From positions 1 to 23,293 of the forward strand of contig PXDM01000247.1 in NCBI GenBank assembly GCA_003565055.1: a DNA stretch of 23,293 bases. The letters run 5' to 3'. This DNA is from Paracoccaceae bacterium. Lineage in GTDB: Bacteria > Pseudomonadota > Alphaproteobacteria > Rhodobacterales > Rhodobacteraceae. Positions 15,004 through 22,927 of the stretch are shown one piece after another; positions within the stretch are counted from its first letter, which is position 1, and each line of letters starts with the position of its first letter. The notes under the pieces are model-generated. The model saw only the letters and a program-made list of their open reading frames with translations, had not been told where the DNA came from and searched no databases. Position numbers and translations under genes: made by a program.

Positions 15004-16155
15004 ATGGACAATATCGCTGGACAGAATTCCAACAACAAGGTGCTGGTGAATATCACCGTGCTGATCCTCGTGCTCCTGTGGCTCCTGCCCACGATCGGGC
15101 TTTTCGTGTCGAGCTTCCGCGACCGCGACCAGATCTCGAATTCGGGCTGGTGGCAGGCGCCCATGTCGGTCGATCTGAATTTCCGCATGCGTGTCGCGTC
15201 CGATAATCCGCGCGAGGAAAACGGGGCCTTTGTGTTGGAGGGCAATGTCTTCGCGGATCCGTCACTGGCGTCTAATTTGCCCGACGGGACAGGCACGGTT
15301 GCGGCCTTTGGCACCCGCGCGGTTGCGCCTGCGGAATTCGCCCCCGGCGATGTCGCGGAAATGCGTAGCGGCGGTACAGTGGTGATCGAGCGCGACGGGA
15401 GCTACCGCGTCGAAACACCCGAAGAGCTGAGCCGCGGGCCGACGCTTTATTTCGAGGCCCGGACGCCGCCGAAATTCACGCTCAACAATTACCGCACTGT
15501 GCTCTTTGCCGACGGGATGGACCGCGCTTTCATCAATACGCTGACCGTGACCATTCCCGCGACGATCATCCCTATCCTGATCGCGGCCTTTGCCGCCTAT
15601 GCGCTGGCATGGATGGATTTCCCCGGTCGCGGGCTGCTGATTGCGGCTGTGGTGGGGCTTCTGGTCGTGCCCTTGCAGCTTGCGCTGGTGCCGCTGTTGA
15701 CGCTGCACACCAATATCGGGATCGGGCAGAGTTTTCTGGGCATATGGCTCGCGCATACAGGCTTCGGGCTGCCGCTGGCTGTGTATCTCTTGCGAAATTA
15801 CATGGTGGGCCTGCCGCGTGACATCATTGAGAGTGCCAAGGTCGATGGCGCGACGGATTTCCAGATCTTCGTGCGCATCATCCTGCCGCTGAGTTTCCCC
15901 GCGCTGGCCTCTTTCGCGATCTTCCAGTTCCTCTGGACCTGGAACGACCTGCTGGTGGCCAAGGTCTTCCTGCCTTCGGGGGCGGAAACACAGGTGATGA
16001 CCGTCAAGATTGCCGATGACCTTCTGGGGTCGCGCGGTGGGGACTGGGGTATCCTGGCGACGGCGGCTTTCGTGTCGATTGCTGTGCCGCTTCTGGTCTT
16101 CTTCACAATGCAACGCTACCTGGTGCGCGGCCTGCTGGCTGGCTCCGTCAAGTAA
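15004..16155 (+). CDS. aglG: Alpha-glucoside ABC transporter permease (MalG-type) with large extracytoplasmic insertion
   Basis: The second permease subunit, 383 residues, about 100 more than the common MalG-type length. Helix 1 (about 13-36) is followed by a long hydrophilic stretch (about 38-172) rich in acidic residues and beta-prone sequence before the core resumes with NNYRTVLF and helix 2 (about 178-203). The EAA loop ESAKVDGATDFQIFVRIILP is at 276-295, and the C-terminus ends RGLLAGSVK. By topology the insertion faces the periplasm, where it could contact the binding protein. AglG proteins of rhizobia are also long, so this may be a subfamily trait and not a local oddity. It lies 13 bp after aglF and 12 bp before aglA. 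Confidence 0.93.
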   Translation: MDNIAGQNSNNKVLVNITVLILVLLWLLPTIGLFVSSFRDRDQISNSGWWQAPMSVDLNFRMRVASDNPREENGAFVLEGNVFADPSLASNLPDGTGTVAAFGTRAVAPAEFAPGDVAEMRSGGTVVIERDGSYRVETPEELSRGPTLYFEARTPPKFTLNNYRTVLFADGMDRAFINTLTVTIPATIIPILIAAFAAYALAWMDFPGRGLLIAAVVGLLVVPLQLALVPLLTLHTNIGIGQSFLGIWLAHTGFGLPLAVYLLRNYMVGLPRDIIESAKVDGATDFQIFVRIILPLSFPALASFAIFQFLWTWNDLLVAKVFLPSGAETQVMTVKIADDLLGSRGGDWGILATAAFVSIAVPLLVFFTMQRYLVRGLLAGSVK

Positions 16156-16167
16156 GGATGAGATGAC

Positions 16168-17820
16168 GTGACTGTTCAATCCCTGTTGCAGCCCCGCGCC
16201 GGGCTGGAGCATCACCCCGATTGGTGGCGCGGTGCGGTGATCTATCAGATCTACCCGCGCAGCTATCAGGACAGCAATGGCGACGGGATCGGCGATCTGC
16301 GCGGGATCATCGAGCGGCTGCCCTATATCGCCTCGCTCGGCGTCGATGTGATCTGGATCAGCCCGTTCTTCACCTCGCCGATGAAGGATTTCGGCTATGA
16401 TGTGTCCGATTATTGCGATGTCGATCCGATGTTCGGCACGCTGTCGGATTTCGACGCGCTGGTGAAAGCCGCGCATCGTCTGGGGCTGAAAGTGCTGATT
16501 GATCTGGTGCTGTCGCATAGCTCTGACCAGCACCCGTGGTTCAAGGAAAGCCGGTCCTCGCGCGACAATCCGCGCGCCAACTGGTATGTCTGGTCGGATG
16601 CGAAACCCGATGGCACGCCGCCCAATAACTGGCTGTCGATCTTCGGCGGCTCAGCCTGGGCCTGGGATGCGACGCGGTGTCAGTATTACCTGCACAACTT
16701 CCTCGCGTCGCAGCCGGATCTGAATTTTCACGAACCGGCGGTGCAGGATGAGCTTCTGGACGTCGCCCGCTTCTGGCTGGAGCGCGGGGTCAATGGATTC
16801 CGGCTCGATACGATCAATTTCTACGTTCATGACTATGATCTGCGCGACAACCCGCCTCTGCCGCCAGAGCGGCGCAATGCGTCCATCGCGCCGGCGGTGA
16901 ATCCGTATAACCATCAGGAACATCTCTACGACAAGAACCGGCCCGAGAATCTCGATTTCCTGCGCCGCTTCCGGGCCGTGCTCGATACCTATGACGCGGC
17001 GGCAGTGGGCGAAGTCGGCGACGCGCAGCGCGGGCTCGAGATCATGGGCGAATATACTTCGGGCGGCGACAAGGTGCAGATGTGCTACGCCTTCGAATTC
17101 CTCGCCCCCGATGCGCCCTCGGCGGCGCGGATTGCGGCGGTGCTGCGCCATGTCGATCATGTCGCGTCCGAGGGCTGGGCCTGCTGGGCCTTTTCCAACC
17201 ATGATGTGATGCGCCATATCTCGCGCTGGGATCTCAGCCCGGCGGCGGCGCGCGCCTATGCGACGCTCCTGCTGAGCCTGCGCGGGTCGGTCTGTCTCTA
17301 TCAGGGCGAAGAGCTGGGGCTGCATGAGGCAGAGTTGTCGTTCGAGGATCTGCAGGACCCCTATGGCATTCAGTTCTGGCCCGAATACAAGGGCCGCGAT
17401 GGCTGCCGCACGCCCATGGTCTGGACAAAGGACAATCAGAACGGTGGCTTCTCACAGGGCAATCCCTGGCTGCCAGTCGCGCGCGAGCATCTGCATATGG
17501 CCGTGGACGCGCAGGAACGCGCGCCCGACGCGCTGTTGCACCATTACCGCCGCGCGATTGCGTTCCGGCACGCGCATCCGGCGCTCAAGCGCGGCACGAT
17601 CAGCGATCTCTCCGTGTCGGGTGAGGTGTTGAGTTTCATCCGCGAGGAGGCGGGCGAAGAGATTTTCTGTGCGTTCAATCTCAGCCATGATCCGGCGACC
17701 CTGTATCTGCCCGAAGGGAGGTGGCAGACCATCGGTCAGGAGCTCAACAGCTCGGGTCCGGGGGAGGATGGTCTGGTCCATCTGGGGCCATGGCAGCCGT
17801 GTCTGGTCGTGAGAAGATGA
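16168..17820 (+). CDS. aglA: GH13 alpha-glucosidase
   Basis: A cytoplasmic 550-residue glycoside hydrolase family 13 enzyme of the alpha-glucosidase/oligo-1,6-glucosidase type. The domain begins WWRGAVIYQIYPRS (24-37), with DVIWISPFF in strand 2. The catalytic triad is D214 (GFRLD), E282 (GEVGD) and D346 (NHD, 344-346). QDSNGDGIGDLRG (about 41-53) is the conserved Ca-site/domain B lead-in, and a short C-terminal beta domain follows. It would release glucose from the imported alpha-glucoside (sucrose, maltose or similar), which glk can then phosphorylate. The start is GTG 16168, with AAGGATGAG overlapping the aglG stop. No signal peptide is present. Within GH13, subfamily and linkage preference cannot be fixed by eye. 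Confidence 0.95.
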   Translation: MTVQSLLQPRAGLEHHPDWWRGAVIYQIYPRSYQDSNGDGIGDLRGIIERLPYIASLGVDVIWISPFFTSPMKDFGYDVSDYCDVDPMFGTLSDFDALVKAAHRLGLKVLIDLVLSHSSDQHPWFKESRSSRDNPRANWYVWSDAKPDGTPPNNWLSIFGGSAWAWDATRCQYYLHNFLASQPDLNFHEPAVQDELLDVARFWLERGVNGFRLDTINFYVHDYDLRDNPPLPPERRNASIAPAVNPYNHQEHLYDKNRPENLDFLRRFRAVLDTYDAAAVGEVGDAQRGLEIMGEYTSGGDKVQMCYAFEFLAPDAPSAARIAAVLRHVDHVASEGWACWAFSNHDVMRHISRWDLSPAAARAYATLLLSLRGSVCLYQGEELGLHEAELSFEDLQDPYGIQFWPEYKGRDGCRTPMVWTKDNQNGGFSQGNPWLPVAREHLHMAVDAQERAPDALLHHYRRAIAFRHAHPALKRGTISDLSVSGEVLSFIREEAGEEIFCAFNLSHDPATLYLPEGRWQTIGQELNSSGPGEDGLVHLGPWQPCLVVRR

Positions 17821-17841
17821 TCAATTTAGGGGGGAAGTAAC

Positions 17842-18933
17842 ATGGCCGATCTGAAGCTGGCCGACGTGGCCAAGGCCTATGGCGAGGTCAAGGTCCTGTC
17901 CGATATCAATCTCGATATCCAGAAGGGCGAATTGATCGTTTTCGTTGGGCCGTCAGGCTGCGGAAAATCGACGCTTCTGCGCATGATCGCGGGGCTGGAA
18001 AAGATCTCGGGCGGGGTGCTGGAGATCGACGGGACAGTGGTCAATGACATTCCGCCCTCGCAGCGCGGCATCGCGATGGTGTTCCAGTCCTATGCGCTCT
18101 ATCCGCATATGACCGTGCGCGACAACATGTCCTTCGCGCTCAAGATCGCGAAGAAATCCAAGGCCGAGATTGACGAGGCCGTGGAGCGCGCGGCGGATAT
18201 CCTGCAGCTTGGCCCCTATCTCGACCGTCTGCCCAAGGCACTCTCGGGCGGGCAGCGCCAGCGGGTGGCCATCGGGCGTTCGATCGTGCGCGATCCGAAA
18301 GTGTATCTCTTTGACGAGCCGCTCTCGAACCTCGACGCGGCATTGCGTGTGGCGACGCGGATCGAGATCGCCAAGCTCAAGGAATCCATGCCCGATTCGA
18401 CCATGATCTACGTGACCCATGATCAGGTCGAAGCCATGACGCTGGCCTCGCGCATCGTGGTGCTGGCAGGGGGCGGGATTGCGCAGGTGGGCACCCCGCT
18501 GGAGCTTTACGAGCGCCCGAATGGCGAATTCGTCGCGCAATTCATCGGCTCGCCTGCGATGAACCTGCTTCCGGGCGAGATCACGGCCACGGGCGCGCAG
18601 ACCACGGTCAAGCTTGCCGGTGGGGGCGTCGCGAAGGCCGATATTCCGACGACAGAGGCGGATATGGGCCTCAAGGTCAATCTCGGCGTGCGCCCGGAGG
18701 ATCTGGTCGCCACGGATGACGCGGATTTCCTCTATCAAGGCGAAGTGGAGCTGCTGGAAGCGCTGGGCGAATTGACGGTGCTCTATTACAAGCCCGAGAG
18801 CCCTGGTGCTGCGCCCGTTCTCGCGAAGCTCGCGGGGATTCACACGGATCTGAAAGGGCGCAGCGTGAAGCTGAAGGCCGATCCGTCAAAGATCCATCTG
18901 TTTCACAACAAGGTCTCGCTGCTTTATCGCTGA
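17842..18933 (+). CDS. aglK: Alpha-glucoside ABC transporter ATPase (MalK/UgpC-type)
   Basis: The ATP-binding subunit, 363 residues. Motifs in order: Walker A GPSGCGKS (36-43), Q-loop Q82, signature LSGGQRQR (134-141), Walker B VYLFDE (154-159) with the D-loop SNLD, and switch histidine H193 in THDQ. A C-terminal TOBE/OB regulatory domain (about 235-363) contains GVRPEDL. Such MalK-like ATPases often serve several sugar importers, but its position as last gene of aglEFGAK makes this transporter its main partner. ATG 17842 is preceded by GGGGGGAAG, a strong ribosome-binding site. A bidirectional terminator follows 15 bp after the stop. Confidence 0.96.
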   Translation: MADLKLADVAKAYGEVKVLSDINLDIQKGELIVFVGPSGCGKSTLLRMIAGLEKISGGVLEIDGTVVNDIPPSQRGIAMVFQSYALYPHMTVRDNMSFALKIAKKSKAEIDEAVERAADILQLGPYLDRLPKALSGGQRQRVAIGRSIVRDPKVYLFDEPLSNLDAALRVATRIEIAKLKESMPDSTMIYVTHDQVEAMTLASRIVVLAGGGIAQVGTPLELYERPNGEFVAQFIGSPAMNLLPGEITATGAQTTVKLAGGGVAKADIPTTEADMGLKVNLGVRPEDLVATDDADFLYQGEVELLEALGELTVLYYKPESPGAAPVLAKLAGIHTDLKGRSVKLKADPSKIHLFHNKVSLLYR

Positions 18934-18948
18934 GGGCCTATGCCACGC

Positions 18949-18978
18949 AAAAAGCCGCCCCAGTGAGGGCGGCTTTTT
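18949..18978. terminator. Bidirectional intrinsic terminator between aglK and the DEAD-box helicase
   Basis: AAAAAGCCGCCC (18949-18960) pairs perfectly with GGGCGGCTTTTT (18967-18978) around a CAGTGA loop. A G+C-rich 7-bp stem flanked by A5 and T5 works as an intrinsic terminator on both strands. It ends the agl operon on the plus strand and the helicase gene (stop at 19000) on the minus strand. Confidence 0.92.
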
Positions 18979-18999
18979 CATGCGCAGCAGATCGGGTGT

Positions 19000-20424
19000 T
19001 CAGGCGACGCGGAACTCGCGCAGCAGGAAATCGGGCACATGATCGCCCATCCCGACAACTGCATCGCGATTGCCTCGACCTCTGCCGCGGTCACGGCGCT
19101 GATCGTCATCGCGGCGACCCTGCGCAGGCTGCGGCTCATGCGTCTCGGGCTCAGCGACGGGCGCTGCAGGCTCTGGCGCAGCGGCAGCGGTGGTCTGTGT
19201 TTCGGCACGCGGCGCGCGCGTGCGCTTGGGGCGCTTCGGCGCGGCCTCTTCCGCGGGCGGGGTCGGCGCATTCGCCTCAATGGGCGATTCGGCGCGGGGC
19301 AGGGGGCGCTGCAACAGGGCTTCGATCTGATCGAGATATTTCTGATCGGACGGCACCATCAGCGAAATCGCCTTGCCTGAGCGACCCGCGCGGCCAGTGC
19401 GTCCGATGCGGTGGACATAATCTTCGGGATGCGAGGGCAGGTCGAAATTGAACACATGGCTCACGGAGGGCACATCGAGCCCGCGCGCGGCCACATCCGA
19501 GGCGATGAGCAGCTTCAGCTCGCCCGCGCGGAAGCGTTCCAGCGTGCGCGTGCGCAGCGACTGGTCGAGATCGCCATGGATCGGGGCCGCGTCGAGCTTG
19601 TGCTTGCTGAGCGCCTTCGCGAGGATATCGACATCGACCTTGCGATTGCAGAAGATCACGGCGTTTTCGATGGCGTCGCCTTCTGCGCTGAGGATCGAGC
19701 GCAGCGCGTCACGCTTGACCTTGGCGGCTGCCGCGCGATTGGCGGGTTTCAGCTCGATGAGTTCTTGCGCGATGGTCTCGGACGCCGTGGCCTGGCGCGC
19801 GATCTCGATCCGGGCGGGGTTCGACAGGAACGTGTTGGTGATCCGCTCGATCTCCGGGGCCATCGTCGCCGAATAGAAGAAGGTCTGGCGCGTGAAAGGG
19901 GTCAGGCCGAAAATGCGCTCGATATCGGGGATGAAGCCCATATCAAGCATGCGGTCGGCCTCATCCACGACCATGACTTCAACACCGGTCAACAAGAGCT
20001 TGCCGCGCTCGAAATGGTCGAGCAGCCGGCCCGGCGTCGCGATCAGCACATCCACGCCCCGGTCGATCAGCTTGTCTTGTTCGCCAAAGGCCACGCCACC
20101 AATCAGCAGCGCCTTGGTCAGCCGGGTGTGTTTGGCATAAGTGTCGAAATTCTCGGCCACCTGTGCGGCGAGTTCGCGCGTCGGCGCGAGCACCAGCGAA
20201 CGCGGCATACGGGCGCGGGCGCGGCCACGGCCCAGACGGGTGATCAGCGGCAGGGTGAACGAGGCGGTCTTGCCGGTCCCGGTCTGCGCGATGCCGAGCA
20301 CATCTCGGCCTTCGAGCGCGTGGGGGATGGCTTGTGCCTGAATCGGGGTCGGCGTGGTATAGCCAGCTTCATCTATGGCTTTGAGGACCTTGGGGTCCAG
20401 ACGTAGGTCGGAAAATTGGGTCAT
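19000..20424 (-). CDS. DEAD-box ATP-dependent RNA helicase
   Basis: A 474-residue DEAD-box RNA helicase, RhlE-like in size and layout. Motifs: Q motif around GYTTPTPIQ (21-29), Walker A AQTGTGKT (46-53), PTREL (81-85), TPGR (130-133), DEAD (154-157), SAT (185-187), then in the second RecA domain IFCNRK, ARGLD and HRIGRTGR (338-345). The tail from about 375 is low-complexity, rich in Ala/Pro/Glu, then Arg/Gly/Asp (RDRGRGRGNRD), as expected for RNA contact or ribosome/degradosome targeting. ATG 20424 is used because the helicase core starts at once after it; 35 upstream codons in the same frame have no family character. It is monocistronic by context, ending at the shared terminator. The exact paralogue name cannot be assigned. 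Confidence 0.95.
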   Translation of the reverse strand: MTQFSDLRLDPKVLKAIDEAGYTTPTPIQAQAIPHALEGRDVLGIAQTGTGKTASFTLPLITRLGRGRARARMPRSLVLAPTRELAAQVAENFDTYAKHTRLTKALLIGGVAFGEQDKLIDRGVDVLIATPGRLLDHFERGKLLLTGVEVMVVDEADRMLDMGFIPDIERIFGLTPFTRQTFFYSATMAPEIERITNTFLSNPARIEIARQATASETIAQELIELKPANRAAAAKVKRDALRSILSAEGDAIENAVIFCNRKVDVDILAKALSKHKLDAAPIHGDLDQSLRTRTLERFRAGELKLLIASDVAARGLDVPSVSHVFNFDLPSHPEDYVHRIGRTGRAGRSGKAISLMVPSDQKYLDQIEALLQRPLPRAESPIEANAPTPPAEEAAPKRPKRTRAPRAETQTTAAAAPEPAAPVAEPETHEPQPAQGRRDDDQRRDRGRGRGNRDAVVGMGDHVPDFLLREFRVA

Positions 20425-20472
20425 GAGCGTCCATGTGATACGGCATCGGGCCGTGATCGGTTCTGGGACGCA

Positions 20473-20500
20473 TGTATACCGCGCCCCGCTTGCGGAAAAC
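20473..20500 (-). promoter_or_regulatory. Possible promoter of the DEAD-box helicase gene
   Basis: On the minus strand TATACA (complement of 20473-20478) is a good -10, with a weak GTTTTC -35 (20495-20500) at 16-base spacing, about 50 bp ahead of the helicase ATG. Just upstream lies a CTTGCC-GAA-GGCAAG hairpin (20500-20514) followed on this strand by TTTT, which could instead be a small terminator. Confidence 0.33.
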
Positions 20501-20599
20501 TTGCCGAAGGCAAGATGAGCGCAGTCCATAGCCTATTCGCATCAAATCGTCAATCTTGCGCTATTTTGCCCAAGATTTTGCGGCGCTCCGAATGGGCAG

Positions 20600-20628
20600 T
20601 TGCAAGGCCCAAATTTCCGCGATACATC
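20600..20628 (+). promoter_or_regulatory. Candidate promoter of tRNA-Leu
   Basis: TTGCAA (20600-20605), 17 bases, then TACATC (20623-20628) is a fair sigma-70 promoter, ending 17 bases before the 5' end of the tRNA. The spacing and position are as expected for a stand-alone tRNA gene. Confidence 0.5.
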
Positions 20629-20645
20629 TGCCGCCAGTCACGGTT

Positions 20646-20729
20646 GCGGGTGTGGCGGAACGGTAGACGCAGAGGATTCAAAATCCTCCGCCGCAAGGCG
20701 TGAGAGTTCGAGTCTCTCCACCCGCACCA
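20646..20729 (+). tRNA. tRNA-Leu (anticodon CAA), CCA encoded
   Basis: The acceptor stem GCGGGTG (20646-20652) pairs with CACCCGC (20719-20725), followed by discriminator A and encoded CCA (20727-20729). The anticodon stem GAGGA/TCCTC (20672-20676 with 20684-20688) encloses loop TTCAAAA, giving anticodon CAA (20679-20681), which reads the leucine codon UUG. A short variable arm (GCC-GCAA-GGC) and the T arm GAGAG-TTCGAGT-CTCTC are present, consistent with a class II leucine tRNA. UUG is a rarer leucine codon in such G+C-rich genomes. Confidence 0.95.
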
Positions 20730-20782
20730 GACTTTCCTTTCAATGACGCCACTCAGGGTCCAGCCAAGGCAATGGCGCAACG

Positions 20783-20805
20783 AAAAACCGCGCCCTGAGG
20801 CGCGG
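20783..20805 (-). terminator. Intrinsic terminator of the M23 peptidase-bactofilin operon
   Basis: CCGCGCC (20788-20794) pairs with GGCGCGG (20799-20805) around a CTGA loop. Read on the minus strand the stem is followed by TTTTT (complement of A run 20783-20787). It lies 28 bp beyond the bactofilin stop. Confidence 0.88.
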
Positions 20806-20832
20806 CGTGTTCGATACCCACAAGCAAGAAAA

Positions 20833-21420
20833 TCAGTGATTCGCGGTTTTCTTGGCCTCGGTGGCCTGCTTCACGACCTCCGAGCCTTCGCTGCGCTTGG
20901 GAGCAGGCGCAGGAGCCGGGGCAAAGCTTGCCTCACTGCGCATCTGGCTTTCGCGATTGGTCTGAAGCGGGTCGTCCTGGCGCTGAACCGAGCCTTCGAA
21001 ATGCGCACCGGATTCGATGGCGATGGTCTTGTGAATGATGTCGCCTTCGACCTGCGCGGTCGAGGTCAGGCGCACTTTCAAGCCGCGCACGCGTCCGATC
21101 ACGCGGCCATTGACCACGATATCATCGGCAACGATTTCCCCCCGGATCGTGGCCGTTTCACCAACGGTCAGCAGATGCGCGCGAATATCGCCATCGACCA
21201 CACCTTCGATCACGACATCGCCAGTGGTTTTGAGATTGCCCGTCACTGTCATGTCAGAGGCGAGCACGGATGCGGCAGGCTTGGATTTGGTTACATGCGA
21301 CTGACCCGAATCAGCAGCCTGGGTGCGCATGAAGGACGGGGTCGTATCTGCGGGCTTCGCAGGGGTCGCGTCAGGTGACGCTTTGGGTGCGGGGTCATTG
21401 ATACGACTCTTAGAAAACAT
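20833..21420 (-). CDS. Bactofilin (polymer-forming cytoskeletal protein)
   Basis: A 195-residue bactofilin. The central domain (about 48-150) has the short hydrophobic/glycine repeat of the right-handed beta-helix: TVTGNLKTTGDVVIEGVVDGDI, then further turns IRGEIVADDIVVNGRVIG and AQVEGDIIHKTIAIESGAHFEGSV; the family polymerises without nucleotide at the inner membrane. The first ~45 and last ~45 residues are disordered, rich in Pro/Ala/Ser and charge, as usual in the family. Its ATG overlaps the end of the upstream M23 peptidase gene by 11 bp, so the two are translated as a unit. Bactofilins with linked M23 peptidases shape the cell wall in several bacteria (Helicobacter, Hyphomonas). A strong terminator follows. 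Confidence 0.93.
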   Translation of the reverse strand: MFSKSRINDPAPKASPDATPAKPADTTPSFMRTQAADSGQSHVTKSKPAASVLASDMTVTGNLKTTGDVVIEGVVDGDIRAHLLTVGETATIRGEIVADDIVVNGRVIGRVRGLKVRLTSTAQVEGDIIHKTIAIESGAHFEGSVQRQDDPLQTNRESQMRSEASFAPAPAPAPKRSEGSEVVKQATEAKKTANH

Positions 21421-22753
21421 GCTGTCCAGCCCTTATGTATGTGATCGGGTTTACTGGTCGACCGTTCACGCGCACTTCATAGTGCAGATGCACGCCGGTC
21501 GACGCGCCTGTTGTGCCCATACCACCAATCCGCTGGCCGCGCGAGACCCTTTGTCCCACCCGCACATTGATCGAGTTCAAATGCGCGTAATAGGTTTCGA
21601 GCCCGAATTCATGCTCGATGATCACGAGATTGCCGTAGCCGCCCTGCCGACCCGCATGTTTCACCACACCATCTGCGGATGCGAGAATCGGCGTGTTGCG
21701 TGGCCCGGCCCAGTCGAGCCCGTTATGCATGGTCGAGCGCCCGGTCAGCGGGTGGCGACGCATCCCGAAGCCCGAGGTCTGGCGGACCGCCTCGGCATTG
21801 ACCGGGCGTGCCACGGGCAGGCGGTCGATGCCCTGCCGGTAGGCGTGCACATCGGCCATGCGCTCAAGAATCGCATTTGCGCGCGCAATGTCCTGACTTG
21901 GCCCCATCATGCCCGAGGTGGAGACGGCAATCGGGCGCAGCGAGGCTGTCTGCGAGGATGCTCCCTGCCGCACGAGCCGCCGGATCTGGTCCGGCGAGAC
22001 CCCGGCGCTGCGGAACACGCGCTCCATCGGGGCCACGACAGCGTCGAGAGCTTCTTCGAGCTGGGTGAAGATCATGTGGTTGCGATCTTTCAGCAGATCA
22101 TTTTCAAGCGCGAGATGCTGGGCCTGATTGCGGGCCTGATCCGCGTCCACATTCAGCTCATGCGTGACCCGCGACGTGCGCTCCATCGCAGCGAGCAGAT
22201 AGTCGAGCATCTCTTCATTGTCGCGATTGCGATCCGCTGCGGTCCGGGTCGAGCCGGTCTCGGATTCGAGCGTTTGTGTCACTTCGGCAAGCCGGGCACG
22301 GGCTTCGTCGCGCTCATTGGTGACGCGCCGGATCGTGCTGTGAATGGCGTCGATGCCGGTTTCCAGCTCCAGCCGACGCTCTTCGGAGGCGAGAAGCTGC
22401 ATCTGCATCTCCGAGATACGCTCCATCGCTTCGGTGAAGCGGGCCTGCGCAGCTTCGGTTTCCTGCGCGCGGGTGTCGCGTTCATTGGCGAGTTGGTTCA
22501 GGCGCTGTTCGTAATTGGCCTGATCGCGGATCGCCTGGTCGCGCAGATTACCCGAACCGATGGTATCCATCAGCAGGATCGACGTCGCGATAACGCCCCA
22601 TGCGAAGAAACTGGCGATTGAAATCAGACCGATGGCCTGCGTCGCAGGACGCAAGCGGACGTATCGGGTCATCTTGTCCGATCGTAGAAACAGCCGTTGC
22701 TCAGGAAGATAATGCTCCAGCCGCTGGTTGGCGCGAACTAGGTGTCTTTTCAA
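21410..22753 (-). CDS. Membrane-anchored M23 (LytM-type) peptidase with coiled coil
   Basis: A 447-residue metallopeptidase predicted to cut peptidoglycan cross-links. A basic cytoplasmic N-terminus of about 37 residues is followed by one membrane helix (about 38-62), a long coiled coil (about 70-265) rich in Glu/Arg/Gln heptads, and a C-terminal M23 domain. The Zn ligands are H343 and D347 (HNGLD) and H424, with H391 (YYAHL) and H422 (VHLHY) completing the active site, so the enzyme should be catalytic. The start is uncertain: I favour TTG 22753 because the following RLEHYLPEQRLFLRSD looks conserved in relatives; ATG 22672 is the alternative, and the frame further upstream has no family character. 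It overlaps the downstream bactofilin gene by 11 bp, matching the LmdC-BacA type pairing. Confidence 0.9.
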   Translation of the reverse strand: MKRHLVRANQRLEHYLPEQRLFLRSDKMTRYVRLRPATQAIGLISIASFFAWGVIATSILLMDTIGSGNLRDQAIRDQANYEQRLNQLANERDTRAQETEAAQARFTEAMERISEMQMQLLASEERRLELETGIDAIHSTIRRVTNERDEARARLAEVTQTLESETGSTRTAADRNRDNEEMLDYLLAAMERTSRVTHELNVDADQARNQAQHLALENDLLKDRNHMIFTQLEEALDAVVAPMERVFRSAGVSPDQIRRLVRQGASSQTASLRPIAVSTSGMMGPSQDIARANAILERMADVHAYRQGIDRLPVARPVNAEAVRQTSGFGMRRHPLTGRSTMHNGLDWAGPRNTPILASADGVVKHAGRQGGYGNLVIIEHEFGLETYYAHLNSINVRVGQRVSRGQRIGGMGTTGASTGVHLHYEVRVNGRPVNPITYIRAGQHVF

Positions 22754-22896
22754 GGCGATAATTCCGTTTCTGGTTTCGGGTGGCGTTACACACCAACGAC
22801 GTGGCTTACTCAAACAAGCGCATATGGAGCGCTCACGAACGCCCATCCCCCGGCATTTCGGATAAGCTGCGCGGCCTTGTGGGGCAACCTCTAAAC

Positions 22897-22912
22897 CGCT
22901 GCTGACGCAGCG
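22897..22912 (-). terminator. Weak hairpin after the DUF455 gene
   Basis: CGCTGC-TGAC-GCAGCG (22897-22912) is a perfect 6-bp stem with a 4-base loop. Read on the minus strand it is followed by GTTT only, so it would be a weak terminator at best for the DUF455 gene, about 100 bp after its stop. It could also lie in the 5' leader of the M23 gene. Confidence 0.3.
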
Positions 22913-22927
22913 ACGGGCCTCGCGCAA

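Noticed and set aside
15262..16533. 423-codon minus-strand open frame antisense to aglG/aglA
   Set aside because: Rich in His/Gln/Arg as expected from reversed permease codons and crossing a gene boundary; no motif.
20646..20729. tRNA-Leu as an integration site for a mobile element
   Set aside because: No integrase gene and no repeated copy of the tRNA 3' end was seen in the window; the neighbours are core genes.
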